Shown here one piece after another: positions 1 through 7,415 of a DNA stretch of 35,419 bases; positions within the stretch are counted from its first letter, which is position 1, and the number at the start of each line of letters is the position of its first letter. The stretch comes from Candidatus Gastranaerophilales bacterium (GTDB lineage: Bacteria; Cyanobacteriota; Vampirovibrionia; Gastranaerophilales; Gastranaerophilaceae). The notes beneath the pieces were generated by a model. That model made no database searches. It worked only from the letters and a program-made list of their open reading frames with translations, and was not told the origin of the DNA. The stretch spans positions 1 through 35,419 of the forward strand of contig CALUYW010000019.1 of NCBI GenBank assembly GCA_944325105.1. Reading direction: 5' to 3'. The position numbers and the translations under genes are program-made.

Positions 1-134
1 TGAAGGTTTATATGGAAAAATTTAAACCCAATTATGCAATAAGAACGTCAATGGCAGATTATAAAAAAACGGATAATCTTATTGATTTGCCGTTATATAC
101 TCTTGAAAATATAACTCAGGGAGATATAAAGTGA
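1..134 (+). CDS. C-terminal end of a probable AAA_14/DUF4143 ATPase (5' end outside window)
   Basis: An open frame starting at base 3 runs to a TGA at 132-134. About 43 residues are visible. The tail contains YAIRTSMADYKK followed by LIDLPLYTLENI. That matches the usual ending of AAA_14/DUF4143 ATPases: a conserved basic strand with a Tyr, then a short 'hydrophobic-PLY' strand. The assignment rests only on this C-terminal pattern, so it is tentative. The stop overlaps the GTG start of the next gene by four bases (GTGA), so the two are probably translated from one mRNA. Base composition is as AT-rich as the Gabija genes downstream. The family is common on mobile and accessory DNA and its function is mostly unknown. 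Confidence 0.55.
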   Translation, partial: KVYMEKFKPNYAIRTSMADYKKTDNLIDLPLYTLENITQGDIK

Positions 135-2224
135 AATTAAATAAAATAGCTATTAAAAACTATCGTCAATTTCATAATACTGACATCTGTTTAGATAATA
201 TAATTTCAATTTTAGCAGGACCTAATAATAGTGGTAAAACATCTTTAGTTGAGCTTTGCCGAAACCTTTTTGAACAAAACTTTTATAGTATAAATTATTC
301 AGATATTAATGTACATAGTTATTATAAAAACAAATTAGAACTTATTGAAAAAATTATTGATATCTATCAGGAGAACAATTCTAAGAATATTTTTTCTGAT
401 AATTTGGAAAAAATATTCTTAGAATATGTTGTAAATTCAATTGAGGTGCAAATTCAAATTGATTATAATGAGCAGGATGATATTGTAAATTTTGCAAATT
501 ATATGATGGAACTTGATATTACAAATAATAGTTTTTATTTTATATACAGGTATGAATTTAATAAAAAAATTTTTATAAAACAAATAGTAGAAAATTTTGA
601 AAAATTCTCAAAAGATATCCTTCATTATAATGAATTAACATCTCTGTACAATTCTTCAACAAAAGAGGAAGAAAAAAATAAAATTGAAGAAAAACAACAG
701 TCTGCAAAAAATTGTATAATAGATAGATATTTTAACGAAAGTTTTGAAAATAAATTTTATTTCTGCGATAAAGAATATAAAAACGAGATTAAAATGGACA
801 GCTCTGAGTTTAAAAGCCTATTTCATTTTATAAGAATAAATGCAGATAGAAATTTATCGGATGAAAAGTCAAATAATAATTATTTAATTAGCCAAAATCT
901 TTTAGACATAATTTCAAATGATGAAAACTGGCAAAATTTAATTAAAACAGTTCCAAATGATATGCTAAGTTTATTTAAAGCGACAAATATTGAGAGTGAA
1001 ATAATAAAAAAATCAACAGACTCTTTAAATCCAATAATGGCAGAACTAGAGCACACAAAAGATTGTATTATTGGATTGCCACATCTCGAATTGAGCTTAA
1101 CAGACGAAAATATAATTAAATTTATAAAAAATTCAACTATCGCAAAATATAAATATGATAATTATGCCTTCGAAGAACAAGTACAAGGTCTTGGTATCAG
1201 CAATTTAATATATATGCATATACAACTAGAAAAATTCAAAAATAAATTTAATAATAAAGTAATAAATTTTTTTGTTATCGAAGAACCGGAAGCACACATG
1301 CATCCACAAATGCAGAGGGTGTTAATTAAATACTTAAATGATTATTTTGGTAATCAGAAAATTCAAGGGTTAATAACAACACACTCAAATGAAATAATAA
1401 AAGTTAGTGAAATGCAAAAGGTAAGAGTTATTCGTTCTAGTGAAACACTATTATCAAATAAAATTTTTGATTTAAATCAATTCATAAATAATTTATCAAA
1501 TAAGGATACCGTTCAGTTTTATTCTCTATTATTTAGAATAAATTATTCTGACCTTATTTTTGCAAACAAAATTATTATGTATGAAGGTGATACTGAGAAA
1601 ATGTTTTTGGAAAGAATATTGAATCTTGATAGTTATAAAAATCTAAGAGAACAATACCTTTCTTTTGTTCAAGTTGGAGGTGCATATTCGCATAAATATA
1701 AACCATTATTAGACTTTTTAGAAATAAAGACTTTGATATTTACTGATATTGATTATGAAAAATCATGTATAATAATTTCAGATATATTGAATTCTGAGAC
1801 AACAAACGAGGGTTTGAAATCATATTATGACGGCTCTAAAGAGGCATTAAAAGTTAAAGATTTATACGAATGGCAGCAGAATAATCCTAATATCAGGCTG
1901 TTTTATCAAACAGAAAGAGATGGTTACGGAAGAACGTTAGAAGAAGCCATATTAAATAAAAAATTGGATATAAATGTTGAGGATGTAAACGATAAAAACT
2001 ACTGGAAAACAAATAAAGAAACTAACAATTTAATTTTTAGCATACCAAATAAGAATGCGGAAGGTCAAAATATTGACAATGAAATAACATCAAGAGATAT
2101 AGTTAGGGCGACAAGTGATAACAAGACGGATTTCATGTATTCAATTATTTTGCAAAATGATGATAAAATAGTCGATTTTATTCCAGACTATATTAAGGAG
2201 GGATTAAATTGGCTAATGCAATAA
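131..2224 (+). CDS. gajA: GajA-like OLD-family ATPase/TOPRIM nuclease (Gabija anti-phage system)
   Basis: This 697-residue protein has the ABC-type ATPase plus TOPRIM layout of class 2 OLD nucleases. Visible motifs are Walker A GPNNSGKTS (residues 30-38), a signature-like QVQGLG near 350, Walker B FFVIEEPEAHMHP near 381-392, and the H-loop TTHSNEI near 417. The TOPRIM motifs are YEGDTEK near 484 and TDID near 538-541. In Gabija, GajA forms a large oligomer that nicks or cuts DNA once nucleotides are depleted during phage infection, and it is complexed with GajB. The pairing with a UvrD-like helicase directly downstream is what makes the Gabija call firm. Start is GTG at 131, overlapping the previous stop; the next gene begins inside this one. 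At about 700 residues it is longer than the founding Bacillus protein (just under 600), with extra sequence between the Walker A and signature regions. Very AT-rich and probably acquired. Confidence 0.85.
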   Translation: MKLNKIAIKNYRQFHNTDICLDNIISILAGPNNSGKTSLVELCRNLFEQNFYSINYSDINVHSYYKNKLELIEKIIDIYQENNSKNIFSDNLEKIFLEYVVNSIEVQIQIDYNEQDDIVNFANYMMELDITNNSFYFIYRYEFNKKIFIKQIVENFEKFSKDILHYNELTSLYNSSTKEEEKNKIEEKQQSAKNCIIDRYFNESFENKFYFCDKEYKNEIKMDSSEFKSLFHFIRINADRNLSDEKSNNNYLISQNLLDIISNDENWQNLIKTVPNDMLSLFKATNIESEIIKKSTDSLNPIMAELEHTKDCIIGLPHLELSLTDENIIKFIKNSTIAKYKYDNYAFEEQVQGLGISNLIYMHIQLEKFKNKFNNKVINFFVIEEPEAHMHPQMQRVLIKYLNDYFGNQKIQGLITTHSNEIIKVSEMQKVRVIRSSETLLSNKIFDLNQFINNLSNKDTVQFYSLLFRINYSDLIFANKIIMYEGDTEKMFLERILNLDSYKNLREQYLSFVQVGGAYSHKYKPLLDFLEIKTLIFTDIDYEKSCIIISDILNSETTNEGLKSYYDGSKEALKVKDLYEWQQNNPNIRLFYQTERDGYGRTLEEAILNKKLDINVEDVNDKNYWKTNKETNNLIFSIPNKNAEGQNIDNEITSRDIVRATSDNKTDFMYSIILQNDDKIVDFIPDYIKEGLNWLMQ
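2195..2211 (+). promoter_or_regulatory. Consensus Shine-Dalgarno that decides the TTG start of gajB
   Basis: AAGGAGG at 2195-2201 is followed by a seven-base spacer and TTG at 2209-2211. The first in-frame ATG lies 24 bases further on and would be too far from this site. The site lies within the last codons of gajA, which fits translational coupling of the pair. Confidence 0.75.
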
Positions 2225-4161
2225 ACAATAATATGTTTTTAGTAAATGCTCCTGCCGGAAGCGGAAAAACGACTTTTATAAAAGATAAAATTAATGAAAT
2301 TGTCAGCAATGACAAAGATTGCAAAATACTGTGTATTACATATACAAATAGAGCAGCTGATGAATTAATATCAAAAATTAATTCAAAAAATGTAAAAATA
2401 TCAACTATTCACTCTTTTATATCCGAATTTTTTAAAATTTATTTTTCTAACAAAGATATTATAGAACTTTATTTTGAAACATATAAAGGGGATATTCTCG
2501 ATAGAATTAATAATATATCAAATGATGAACGAAATGAAATAGCAAATCAGAAATATAAAGAAGAACATGAGGGAAATTTAAGTTTTGAATATTTAAAAAA
2601 CAATACTAAATCAATCTCATATAACGAATTACCCTTCAATTCATTATATTATGGCGGATTATCTCATGATGCACTACTTTCTTTTGCGGAAATATTACTG
2701 GACAAATATCCAATAATCAAAAAAAGATTATCCTCGTTATATAAGTATATTTTTGTTGATGAATATCAAGACACTTCAGCTAATATTTTAAGATTTTTCT
2801 ATAATGCTGTAAAAGATTCACAAACAACATTATTTTTATGCGGTGATAAAATGCAACAGATATATAAAAACTATGATGGTACTTTTGAAAATGAATTATC
2901 TACATTTAACAATTCAGATTTTCTACTAAGAACAAACTATCGTTCATCACAAAGTATTGTTACAGTATTAAATAATATATATAATGATCCTTCTTTTGTT
3001 CAAGAGGTTTCAAATATTCAAAAACAAGGAAATAAACCGCAAATTTATATTGCCGAAGATGTTAATTTAACTTTAAATGCTATAGAAGATATAACACCCA
3101 AAATACTTAAGCTTTTTATATACAATAAAGATCGCTTTGAAAAAATAGGTGCTAAAAATTTGTATGAAAAAGTTTCAGATATGGAAAAGTACTCATTTGG
3201 TAGCAAGAATAGTCCGGTTGATGTTTTATTAACAAATGATATTGATAATCCTGACCCATTATTTAGACTTCTTTTTGAAATAAATGATTTTTTAAAAAAA
3301 TATAAATTAAAACAATATGGACTGCTTGTTCAAAAAATTAACAATAAAAAATCCAAAATATATAACAAAGAGCTATTAAAAATTAACAAACATGAAGACA
3401 AGAAAAATTTTCAAAATTTAATAGAAAGTATTTATAGCAAGTATAATGAGGATATTTTAATTATAGATTTTTTAAAATTTCTAAATGACAAGCAATTTTT
3501 ATTAAATTCTGTAACTGAAAATTATTTTGAAGGTTCTGAAGAAAATGAATACTTAACAGTTTTAGAACAAAGCATTGAAGAGTTTAGAAAACTTTGCAAA
3601 TATATAGAAAACCCAAAAATTTCAACACAACATGGCGTAAAAGGTGAAGGACATGATGAGGTTGTATTTATTGCTGAAGATTCAACGAGAAACCCATATG
3701 TAAGAATGTATGATTTTTTTGAATTACTCGCTAAAAATGAAGTTCGCTATAATGAATTTGAAAAATTTTATTATGAATATGTGAAAGATATTAGAAATTT
3801 TGAATATTTGAATAATATAAAACTTTCTGAATTAAAAAAGGATACATACAATCAATATGTAAATTCACTAAATGAGCTCTTGCAAAATCTAAATCAAAAA
3901 TATAATAACAATGTTTATTATAATTTTTTCTTTTCAGATGCATATGCATCATATTTATCGCGCCCCGGAGTAACAAAATTTAATAATGCAGTTAAAATAA
4001 ATAATATTTTTGGGACTTTAATTGCATATAAATTATTTTATGTAGGCTGTTCTAGAGCAAAGGAAATATTAAAGGTAATTGTTGAACGTTCTAAGATTGA
4101 CAGTTTTTATAATGAATTTAAAACAAAAATGCAACAATTGGGATTTGATATTATAGAATAG
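2209..4161 (+). CDS. gajB: GajB-like UvrD/Rep superfamily 1 helicase (Gabija)
   Basis: This 650-residue protein has all the main SF1A helicase motifs: Walker A APAGSGKTT (14-22), Ia ITYTNRAADEL, Ib STIHSF, II FVDEYQDTS (about 181-189), III FLCGDKMQQIY, IV LRTNYRSS (about 241-248), V HGVKGEGHDEV (about 474-484) and VI FYVGCSRAKE (about 609-618). In Gabija the helicase-like partner senses DNA ends and cooperates with GajA in abortive or degradative immunity. Start is TTG at 2209, seven bases after a perfect AAGGAGG (2195-2201) lying inside gajA; the genes overlap by 16 bases, so expression is coupled. The protein is clearly longer than the roughly 500-residue GajB of the type system. The extra length is mostly the Lys/Asn-rich region between motifs IV and V. 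A generic UvrD paralogue is unlikely given the neighbour. Confidence 0.85.
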   Translation: MANAINNNMFLVNAPAGSGKTTFIKDKINEIVSNDKDCKILCITYTNRAADELISKINSKNVKISTIHSFISEFFKIYFSNKDIIELYFETYKGDILDRINNISNDERNEIANQKYKEEHEGNLSFEYLKNNTKSISYNELPFNSLYYGGLSHDALLSFAEILLDKYPIIKKRLSSLYKYIFVDEYQDTSANILRFFYNAVKDSQTTLFLCGDKMQQIYKNYDGTFENELSTFNNSDFLLRTNYRSSQSIVTVLNNIYNDPSFVQEVSNIQKQGNKPQIYIAEDVNLTLNAIEDITPKILKLFIYNKDRFEKIGAKNLYEKVSDMEKYSFGSKNSPVDVLLTNDIDNPDPLFRLLFEINDFLKKYKLKQYGLLVQKINNKKSKIYNKELLKINKHEDKKNFQNLIESIYSKYNEDILIIDFLKFLNDKQFLLNSVTENYFEGSEENEYLTVLEQSIEEFRKLCKYIENPKISTQHGVKGEGHDEVVFIAEDSTRNPYVRMYDFFELLAKNEVRYNEFEKFYYEYVKDIRNFEYLNNIKLSELKKDTYNQYVNSLNELLQNLNQKYNNNVYYNFFFSDAYASYLSRPGVTKFNNAVKINNIFGTLIAYKLFYVGCSRAKEILKVIVERSKIDSFYNEFKTKMQQLGFDIIE

Positions 4162-4580
4162 TTGACTGAAACTGTTAGTTTTTTTCCGTAATTGGTTAAC
4201 AAAATGTTATGTTGATTTTGGCATAACAAACAAAAAATCAAAATACACTTAAGCTTCCGACTTATTTCCGAGTAGAAAACTAGTATTTCAAATGGGACAT
4301 TTTTGTCCTTTATTTAAAATCGCTACAACCATATCAGTGCTTAAATTTTAGGCAACTTATTTAATTTTTGTTGAATTTTGAGAGACAAAAAGAGTAGCAA
4401 AAGACCAATTTGAGTAATTACAGTCAATTTGAAAAATATCGCTAATATTCAAACACACAGCCTAATTGAGACTATTATTCTACAACTCAAATGTCTCATT
4501 AAACCTTAAAGGCAAACACCAAAAACAATCAATCGTTAAAACTCAATAATAATGTGAGTTTTAGAAGTTCGAGCATAATT
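4162..4580. other. 419-base non-coding, AT-rich stretch with several small hairpins
   Basis: No open frame with coding character is visible on either strand. It holds short perfect inverted repeats: GTTATG/CATAAC (4206-4211 with 4222-4227), GGACA/TGTCC (4295-4299 with 4304-4308) followed by a U-rich run, and AAAACTCA/TGAGTTTT (4538-4545 with 4555-4562). The second is a plausible terminator for the Gabija operon and the third lies just past the end of the small minus-strand gene. The rest shows no recognisable insertion-sequence ends, tRNA or CRISPR repeats. It may be decayed mobile DNA, but nothing in the sequence proves this. Confidence 0.5.
4294..4315 (+). terminator. Possible Rho-independent terminator downstream of gajB
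   Basis: A five-base-pair stem GGACA/TGTCC with a four-base T loop is followed by TTTATTT. The stem is short and lies about 130 bases past the gajB stop, so this is a modest call. A weaker AAACT/AGTTT hairpin with a T-run sits at 4169-4185 and could serve instead. Confidence 0.35.
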
Positions 4581-4811
4581 TTATTGTTTTTTATCATCAA
4601 AATTGCTGTCGTATAAGGCTTTTGAGGCAAAATTAGAAAAATTTTGTCCATATTCTTTTTGCTCTTTTTTCGTTTTAAACTTTTTAGCCTCTTGTTTTGC
4701 TGATAATTTCATTAAACATAAAATTAAATCACAAATAGCTTTTGCTCTTTCTTCTTCTGTTGGGTTTGAATTGTCAAATTTAACAATAAAATTCGGTTTC
4801 TTTGTTGTCAT
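4581..4811 (-). CDS. Small hypothetical protein, 76 residues, divergent from the Panacea antitoxin
   Basis: The frame is open upstream to 4871, but the ATG at 4811 (protein starts MTTKKPNF) is preceded by GGAGAAG with a five-base spacer on the minus strand, so the shorter start is preferred. The product is charged and probably soluble. It has a central amphipathic helix (EEERAKAICDLILCLMK) and a Lys/Glu-rich C-terminal half. I do not recognise the family. Its size, the charged helix and its setting between Gabija and a toxin-antitoxin pair resemble small accessory genes on integrative elements. It shares the upstream region with the Panacea gene, so both could respond to one regulator. No transmembrane segment or signal peptide is seen. 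Confidence 0.6.
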   Translation of the reverse strand: MTTKKPNFIVKFDNSNPTEEERAKAICDLILCLMKLSAKQEAKKFKTKKEQKEYGQNFSNFASKALYDSNFDDKKQ

Positions 4812-4872
4812 AAATACTTCTCCATAATATTTTTCTAAATTGTACCAATTAACGAATTGATTAATTAACATA

Positions 4873-4901
4873 TTGAAAACGTTAATTTTATAGTTTATAC
4901 T
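4873..4901 (+). promoter_or_regulatory. Sigma-70-type promoter for the Panacea toxin-antitoxin pair
   Basis: TTGAAA (4873-4878) and TATACT (4896-4901) are separated by exactly 17 bases. Transcription would begin near 4908, leaving a leader of about 60 bases before the ATG at 4969. A second TATAAT-like box lies at 4913-4918. Confidence 0.6.
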
Positions 4902-4914
4902 AGTAATGTAGTTA

Positions 4915-4930
4915 TAATTGGATAATTGGA
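4915..4930 (+). repeat. Perfect tandem 8-mer TAATTGGA x2, candidate operator
   Basis: TAATTGGA occurs at 4915-4922 and again at 4923-4930, directly after the predicted promoter and about 40 bases before the Panacea gene. Tandem or palindromic sites here are typical of toxin-antitoxin autoregulation. Which protein binds is not visible; a Panacea domain is not itself a classic DNA-binding fold. Confidence 0.4.
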
Positions 4931-4968
4931 TTAATTATTTATTTTGTTAGTAAACAGTTGGGATTTTT

Positions 4969-5430
4969 ATGGCAAATATTTTTAATGTAGCTAAATATAT
5001 TTTAGAAAAAGAGAATAAAATTACAGCAATGAAATTGCAAAAGCTATGCTACTATTCACAAGCATGGCATTTGGTCTGGGAAGAAACCCCCTTATTTAAC
5101 AATCACTTTGAGGCATGGGAAAATGGCCCAGTTTGCCCAGAACTTTATCAGTGGCATAAAGGACAATTTATTATTGAGAACACAAGTGGCTTAGACGCTC
5201 TTTGTGCAGAAGATTTAACTGAAAATGAAACTGATACCATAGATTGTGTATTACGAGATTATAGAAAATACACTGCACAACAATTGAGTGATTTGACTCA
5301 CCAAGAAAAACCTTGGAAAGAAACATATAATAAGTATTGTGATTTTTCGGGTCGTTGTAGTGCAGAAATACCTATAGCTATTATTCATCAATTTTATAGT
5401 GGGTTGTTAAATGAGTGCAAGGAAAACTAA
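4969..5430 (+). CDS. panA: Panacea (DUF4065/SocA-like) domain antitoxin
   Basis: This 153-residue protein carries the Panacea domain over most of its length. It opens with a helix VAKYILEKENKITAMKLQKLCYYSQAW, then F-AWENGPVCPELYQWHK, both hallmark positions of the family (the L-KL-YYSQ helix and the NGPV-P-LY loop). Panacea proteins are antitoxins that neutralise unrelated toxin families by direct binding; they also appear as phage-associated GepA and as the Caulobacter SocA proteolytic adaptor. It is followed by, and overlaps by 20 bases, a second small gene, the usual antitoxin-toxin arrangement. The start ATG at 4969 has a GGGA six bases upstream. The promoter and tandem repeats upstream fit autoregulation. 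The family call is firm; the antitoxin role is inferred from family and position. Confidence 0.85.
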   Translation: MANIFNVAKYILEKENKITAMKLQKLCYYSQAWHLVWEETPLFNNHFEAWENGPVCPELYQWHKGQFIIENTSGLDALCAEDLTENETDTIDCVLRDYRKYTAQQLSDLTHQEKPWKETYNKYCDFSGRCSAEIPIAIIHQFYSGLLNECKEN

Positions 5431-5869
5431 ATCAAAAAGAACAGTCCAGAATAATATAAACACTTCAAAAGTTGCTCGCTCCTTTTTAAAAGAAGATAAC
5501 GAACAGATTTTTAAATGGGCAATCAGAAGTGATAAAATTGATTGCGAACATAGCGATTTTGGCTTTCACCATGAAATACAAAAAACGTTTATAGAAAAAA
5601 TCGCTCCTTGTTTAAAATCATATACTTCAATGCGTTGGGTAGATATTAGACAAAAAGGTCATTGTCATGATTTTGATGTTGTTAATCTGGAAAAAGAATT
5701 TCAAGAAAGAATTGTAGAGAAGTTTGGAGAAAATGCACCTGAAACTTTATTTCAAATAAAACTAACGGGCAAGCACAGGATTTTTGGATATGTAGAAAAT
5801 GGCGTCTTTTATATTTTATTTAACGACCCCGAACACAAAGGCTATATAGTAGAGAAAAAACATACTTAA
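5411..5869 (+). CDS. Probable toxin partner of the Panacea antitoxin; family not recognised
   Basis: This 152-residue protein starts at ATG 5411, 20 bases inside the Panacea gene. The first 20 residues are Lys/Arg/Thr-rich and likely disordered. The middle has WAIRSDKIDCEHSDFGFHHEIQ. The C-terminal third is strand-like: LFQIKLTGKHRIFGYVENG followed by VFYILFNDPEHKGY. An R-IFGY strand followed by a VFYILF--DPEH strand is reminiscent of small RelE/ParE-like folds and of uncharacterised proteins with VHGF...FY-VWLDPNH endings. I infer a toxin from its place and coupling; no catalytic set can be assigned. It has no membrane segment, so it is not one of the membrane-acting Panacea partners. It has no Fic motif or (p)ppGpp-synthetase motif either. 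Confidence 0.6.
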   Translation: MSARKTKSKRTVQNNINTSKVARSFLKEDNEQIFKWAIRSDKIDCEHSDFGFHHEIQKTFIEKIAPCLKSYTSMRWVDIRQKGHCHDFDVVNLEKEFQERIVEKFGENAPETLFQIKLTGKHRIFGYVENGVFYILFNDPEHKGYIVEKKHT

Positions 5870-5987
5870 GCTACTTTAGAGTTTATACAATCAATCATTC
5901 TACCAAGTTCAAACATTTCAAAAGTACGGACTTTTTTGATAAATTTATTGATTATAAGTTCTAACTTTGTTACTTCTGCACCACCAT

Positions 5988-6016
5988 AAAAAACCACTCC
6001 TAAAGAGTGGTTTTTT
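5988..6016. terminator. Strong bidirectional terminator closing the accessory island
   Basis: The stem AAAAACCACTC (5989-5999) pairs with GAGTGGTTTTT (6005-6015) around a five-base loop and is flanked by A- and T-runs on both sides. It can stop transcripts from the toxin-antitoxin pair on the plus strand and from the nitroreductase gene on the minus strand. Confidence 0.85.
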
Positions 6017-6059
6017 ATTTACGTTTCGAGTCTACCGCATCTTCTGACTTGCTATACCC

Positions 6060-6563
6060 CTACCACCTATTGAAATGCACTTTTTTTGAATCAAACCTAT
6101 CCGGGGAGTATTTCTCTTCGTCGGGGTATCCTATAGCTATAGCGCAAAACGGCATCATATCTTTTGGCATGTTAAAAAGCTCCCTAAAAGCCTCTTGTCT
6201 TTGCTTATCAGGATAAATACCAAGCCAGCAAGTGCCAAGCCCTACTGACGTTGCGCCTAAAAGCAAATTTTCAACTGCGGCGGCACAGTCTTGGATGTAC
6301 GAACCCTCAGCATATTGAGTAATTAAATTTCCCGCAACCACAATACAGCAAGGAGCGGTTTTTAACATTTGAGAGTAGGGGTGAATTTTTTGTATTTCGT
6401 CCAATACCTCTCTTTTATCACACACTACAAACTCCCAAGGCTGCTTATTCATAGCGGATGGGGCATGCATAGCGCACCTTAAAACCTCTGTGATTTTTTC
6501 TTTTTCAACGGGTTTATTTTGATACTTTCTAATACTTCTCCTTTTATATATCACATCAAGCAT
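6060..6563 (-). CDS. Nitroreductase-family FMN oxidoreductase
   Basis: This 167-residue protein has the short nitroreductase fold. The N-terminus IYKRRSIRKYQNKPVEKEKI carries the FMN-phosphate-binding RRSIR, followed by APSAMNKQPWEFVV, then CAAAVENLLLGATSVGLGTCWLG, and ends FDSKKVHFNRW. These proteins use NAD(P)H and FMN to reduce nitroaromatics, quinones or other electrophiles; the natural substrate cannot be told from sequence. Length is typical of the compact subgroup common in anaerobes. The gene stands alone, ends against the terminator at 5988-6016, and is divergent from the disrupted DUF5672 gene with 70 bases between them. Confidence 0.9.
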   Translation of the reverse strand: MLDVIYKRRSIRKYQNKPVEKEKITEVLRCAMHAPSAMNKQPWEFVVCDKREVLDEIQKIHPYSQMLKTAPCCIVVAGNLITQYAEGSYIQDCAAAVENLLLGATSVGLGTCWLGIYPDKQRQEAFRELFNMPKDMMPFCAIAIGYPDEEKYSPDRFDSKKVHFNRW

Positions 6564-6591
6564 ATCAACCCTCCTTGCACAATTAACACTT

Positions 6592-6620
6592 TTTAATTAT
6601 ATATTATTTTTGAATATAAT
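6592..6620 (+). promoter_or_regulatory. Probable promoter of the DUF5672 gene
   Basis: A perfect TATAAT (6615-6620) lies 17 bases after a weak -35 (TTTAAT, 6592-6597). The predicted start near 6627 leaves only about seven bases before the ATG at 6634, too little for a ribosome-binding site. Confidence 0.4.
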
Positions 6621-6633
6621 GTAAGATTTTAAA

Positions 6634-7415
6634 ATGAAAACAGTTGTAACAATACCTATATATAAAAAATCCCTAACAATTTAGAAACCGCGTCGCTCCT
6701 AAATTGCTTCAGCATATTAAGCTCCAGAAACTTTTGCTTTATGGCACCAAAGTCACTTGATGTGACTTTTTATAAAAACCTTGCACAAGAAAACAACATA
6801 AACGCTGTTTTTGAATTTTTCAATGACAAAAACTTCATCTCAATTCAAAGCTATTCAAAACTTCTCCTTAATGTTGATTTTTATGAAAGATTTAAAAATT
6901 TTGATTTTATGTTTTTATTTCAGCTTGACGGGTGGGTTTTTAGAGATGAACTTGATATCTGGTGCACTAAAGGCTACGACTACATAGGTGCTCCTTGGTT
7001 TATGAAAAATACAAACCAAATGCTCTCGCCCTCAGGTAATGGCGGAGTAAGCCTCAGAAAAATAAGCACATTTATTTCAATCTTAAAAAACAAAAAATTA
7101 TCGGCAATTTTTTCAATCAAAAAAGACAGGAAGCTTGTTTATAACATCTTTAACTATATAAAATTCGCACTGCCAAAAATGCCTTACAAAGTTCCCAACG
7201 AAGACTATGTTGTTGTAAATTTTTTCCCCTGTATAAATAAAAACTTTAAAATCACACCAAATGAAATTAACCTCAAATTCTCTTTTGAGGTTAATCCTGA
7301 AAATTTATACAAACTGAACAACAAAACTCTGCCTTTCGCCTGCCACGGGTTTATGCACCATGGCAGAGATTTTTGGATAGATTTTATCGAGCCTCTAAAA
7401 TCTTTTGACAAATAA
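6634..7415 (+). pseudogene. DUF5672-family protein split by a one-base frameshift near codon 15
   Basis: The ATG at 6634 opens a frame reading MKTVVTIPIYKKSLT and then hits TAG at 6682. The other frame, continuous to 7415, reads NLETASLLNCFSILSS just before MAPKSLDVTFYKNLAQ. Joined around 6676-6680, the two give a normal DUF5672 N-terminus (KTVV-IP-YK--L---E--SLL-C---L); inserting one A in ACAATTTA restores the frame. DUF5672 proteins are small glycosyltransferase-like or capsule/LPS-linked enzymes. Conserved parts are seen in the long frame: FQLDGWVFRDELDIWC, YDYIGAPW, GNGGVSLRK, NEDYVV and LPFACHGFMHHG. The downstream ATG at 6741 has no ribosome-binding site and would remove the first strand of the fold. 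This is either a real pseudogene or an assembly error. It overlaps leuB tail to tail by 32 bases. Confidence 0.75.

Noticed and set aside
4162-4580. Possible insertion-sequence remnant or CRISPR leader
   Set aside because: No transposase fragment, paired terminal repeats or regularly spaced direct repeats could be found; only small isolated hairpins are present.
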